Part shown: piece after piece, positions 62,666 through 64,000 of the stretch
How positions within the stretch are numbered: the stretch's first letter is position 1
Layout: each line of letters opens with the position of its first letter
DNA from: an uncultured Anaeroplasmataceae bacterium
GTDB lineage: Bacteria; Bacillota_I; Bacilli_A; Acholeplasmatales; Anaeroplasmataceae
DNA: 64,000 nucleotides
Direction: 5' to 3'
Assembly: GCA_934229785.1 (NCBI GenBank)
Contig: CAKQEA010000001.1
Coordinates: forward strand, 129,837 to 193,836
Made by a program: the position numbers and the translations under genes
Notes under the pieces: generated by a model
Told to the model about the DNA's origin: nothing
The model's input: only the letters and a program-made list of their open reading frames with translations
Databases searched by the model: none

Positions 62666-64000
62666 ATGAAAAAAATTTTTAAAAAAATAATTGTTATATT
62701 AATAATAATATTTTCTACTTTTAGTATATTTTCATTAACGACTTTTGCTTACGATGATGAGGAATTTTTTAGTCTTGATTTTAGTGATTTTTATTCTGAA
62801 AATGATGGAGAAGTTTCAGAATATTATGATGAAGAAACACCATTTAGTTATACGTTTTATTATCATGGAACTGTAACTTATAATTTAGGTGATATTAAAG
62901 ATTTAGATTTAATTGATTTTGAAGATTATGAATTTGATAATGAAATTGAAATGAATTATAGTATGAGTTATGATGAGAAAACAAATGTATTTGTTTTTAG
63001 TGCATATACCCATGATAAAAATGGTAAAGTCTATAGTGAGGTACTTTATGGTACCCCATATATGAGTGCTGATGGCGTTGATGTTGTGTTTTATGATGAT
63101 AAAACTGATGATTATGTATTATTGTCTGATTTGGCTGAAAAATATAAAATTGATTATCAGTGTTTAGCTCTTAGCTACATCATGTATGGATTAATTGTTG
63201 GTATATGTCTTGCGGCGACTCAACTTGCGATGAAATCACACACATATACTGCAATTAAAAATACAACACCATCAAATAATAGTACATTAAGTTCAAGTAG
63301 TGTGGCAAAAAAAATCACTGAAATTGCTGAGAAAGAATATGTAAAATTTATTAGAAAAGCAGAAATAATATATGCTTCAATTGAAATTGGAATTTATCAT
63401 TTAACAAAATATCTTCAAGCCGGATTTGAAAATCTAGAGGAAATATTGTCATCTCTTAATGGAGATACTATAGATTCGATTGATGACATTTTAGGATTGG
63501 AAATAGTTCAAGAGGAATTATCTGAATTTAATATCACAGATGAAGATATAAGAAAGTGTTTACTTGAATTTTTATTTGAGAGTGAAACTAGTTCCCTAGA
63601 TTCTTTTTACAATACTGATAAAAAAGTATTATGTATAGGAAGAGATTTGAGTCGTTGTACAATTCATTTAGAAAATTATTGCAATTATCATTATTATGCT
63701 GAAATTAATAATTATTGGAGATTTTATAGTCCTAAATTTGATAGTTATGTGAATGATTTTGGAGGTAAAATAGTTGAAAAAGCCAATGATGTATTAATCA
63801 TATACTGTATAAAAAAAGATTGGGACTTTATATTAGTTACTAATCCTTACCATTATATGGAAGAACATCTTAAAGAAAATAAAAATGGTAATACACAAAT
63901 GGATTTCCCCCATAATGGAAGAGCTTATTATAAGGAAATAAAGACAATTAGAGAGAGTAATTCTTATGACTTATATATGCCAATAGGTGTTGATAATAAT
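62666..64000 (+). CDS. secreted protein with internal hydrophobic segment, 3' end outside window (possible effector/toxin)
   Basis: The frame from ATG 62666 stays open to the window edge (445 codons). A Sec signal peptide of about 28 residues ends at TTFA before YDDEE. An acidic, Tyr/Asp-rich region (29-165) follows, then a hydrophobic segment at 166-189 (CLALSYIMYGLIVGICLAAT). A helical, charged middle (about 210-300) comes next, and then a C-terminal domain starting near 318 (KKVLCIGRDLSRCTIHLENY) that continues past the end. GGGAG precedes the ATG, 45 bases after the upstream gene. No known domain is recognised. The relic at 60957-61170 predicts that about 40 more residues are missing. Confidence 0.7.
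   Translation, partial: MKKIFKKIIVILIIIFSTFSIFSLTTFAYDDEEFFSLDFSDFYSENDGEVSEYYDEETPFSYTFYYHGTVTYNLGDIKDLDLIDFEDYEFDNEIEMNYSMSYDEKTNVFVFSAYTHDKNGKVYSEVLYGTPYMSADGVDVVFYDDKTDDYVLLSDLAEKYKIDYQCLALSYIMYGLIVGICLAATQLAMKSHTYTAIKNTTPSNNSTLSSSSVAKKITEIAEKEYVKFIRKAEIIYASIEIGIYHLTKYLQAGFENLEEILSSLNGDTIDSIDDILGLEIVQEELSEFNITDEDIRKCLLEFLFESETSSLDSFYNTDKKVLCIGRDLSRCTIHLENYCNYHYYAEINNYWRFYSPKFDSYVNDFGGKIVEKANDVLIIYCIKKDWDFILVTNPYHYMEEHLKENKNGNTQMDFPHNGRAYYKEIKTIRESNSYDLYMPIGVDNN
63921..64000 (+). repeat. direct repeat, downstream copy
   Basis: Matches 60961-61040 with one mismatch and lies within the coding part of the gene at 62666 (codons for the last 27 visible residues). Confidence 0.95.

Noticed and set aside
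1..64000. Alternative genetic code with TGA as Trp, as in mycoplasmas
   Set aside because: TGA ends several genes at the expected place (for example miaB at 44515-44517, and oppC), and Trp is encoded by TGG throughout.

Overview
The window comes from a low-GC Gram-positive bacterium of the Bacilli type, most likely a host-associated or uncultured relative of the Erysipelotrichales, RF39 or Acholeplasma branch (inference). The sequence is strongly AT-rich. TGA is a normal stop, Shine-Dalgarno sites are clear, and GTG and TTG starts occur. Many exported proteins carry lipoprotein signal peptides. The miaB-ricA gene order matches that of Bacillus. I found no rRNA, tRNA, CRISPR array or insertion sequence.

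Region 1 (1-31,625) is an uninterrupted plus-strand run with gaps of at most 72 bases. It ends in one terminator-like structure. In order it holds the end of a surface protein, a MoxR AAA+ ATPase, a DUF58 protein, two membrane von Willebrand A proteins, a BspA-type leucine-rich-repeat lipoprotein, a 1,631-residue Tyr-rich repeat lipoprotein, a 2,474-residue membrane-anchored subtilisin with a leucine-rich-repeat region, an InlB-repeat lipoprotein, a complete oligopeptide importer (binding protein, two permeases, two ATPases) and a small membrane protein. Read together, this looks like a module for surface adhesion, extracellular proteolysis and peptide import, with a MoxR/VWA assembly or chaperone system at its head.

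Region 2 (31,626-42,820) starts with a consensus promoter. It encodes a 2,984-residue leucine-rich-repeat lipoprotein followed by a smaller one. Region 3 (43,039-44,926) is miaB-ricA between a promoter and a terminator. Region 4 (45,052-54,578) is a second, Ami-like oligopeptide importer with its own promoter, followed by two unknown membrane proteins. Both importers have unusual ATPases: unrelated insertions at the same site in the two OppD proteins, and two membrane segments at the end of the second OppF. The second binding protein lacks the normal C-terminal segment.

Region 5 (54,577-60,732) is housekeeping: a CYTH protein, NAD kinase, a trypsin-like lipoprotein, ClpP, GAPDH, a hexapeptide acetyltransferase, uracil-DNA glycosylase and a LysM protein, separated by well-formed terminators.

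Region 6 (60,733-64,000) is the most unusual part. It holds a promoter, a frameshifted 3'-end relic of a secreted-protein gene, a gene for a protein built of two diverged copies of one unit, and a secreted-protein gene that runs off the window. The last 80 bases of the window repeat the relic almost exactly, 2,960 bases away. This is the layout of a tandem, partly decayed effector/partner (polymorphic-toxin-like) locus of a kind I do not recognise.
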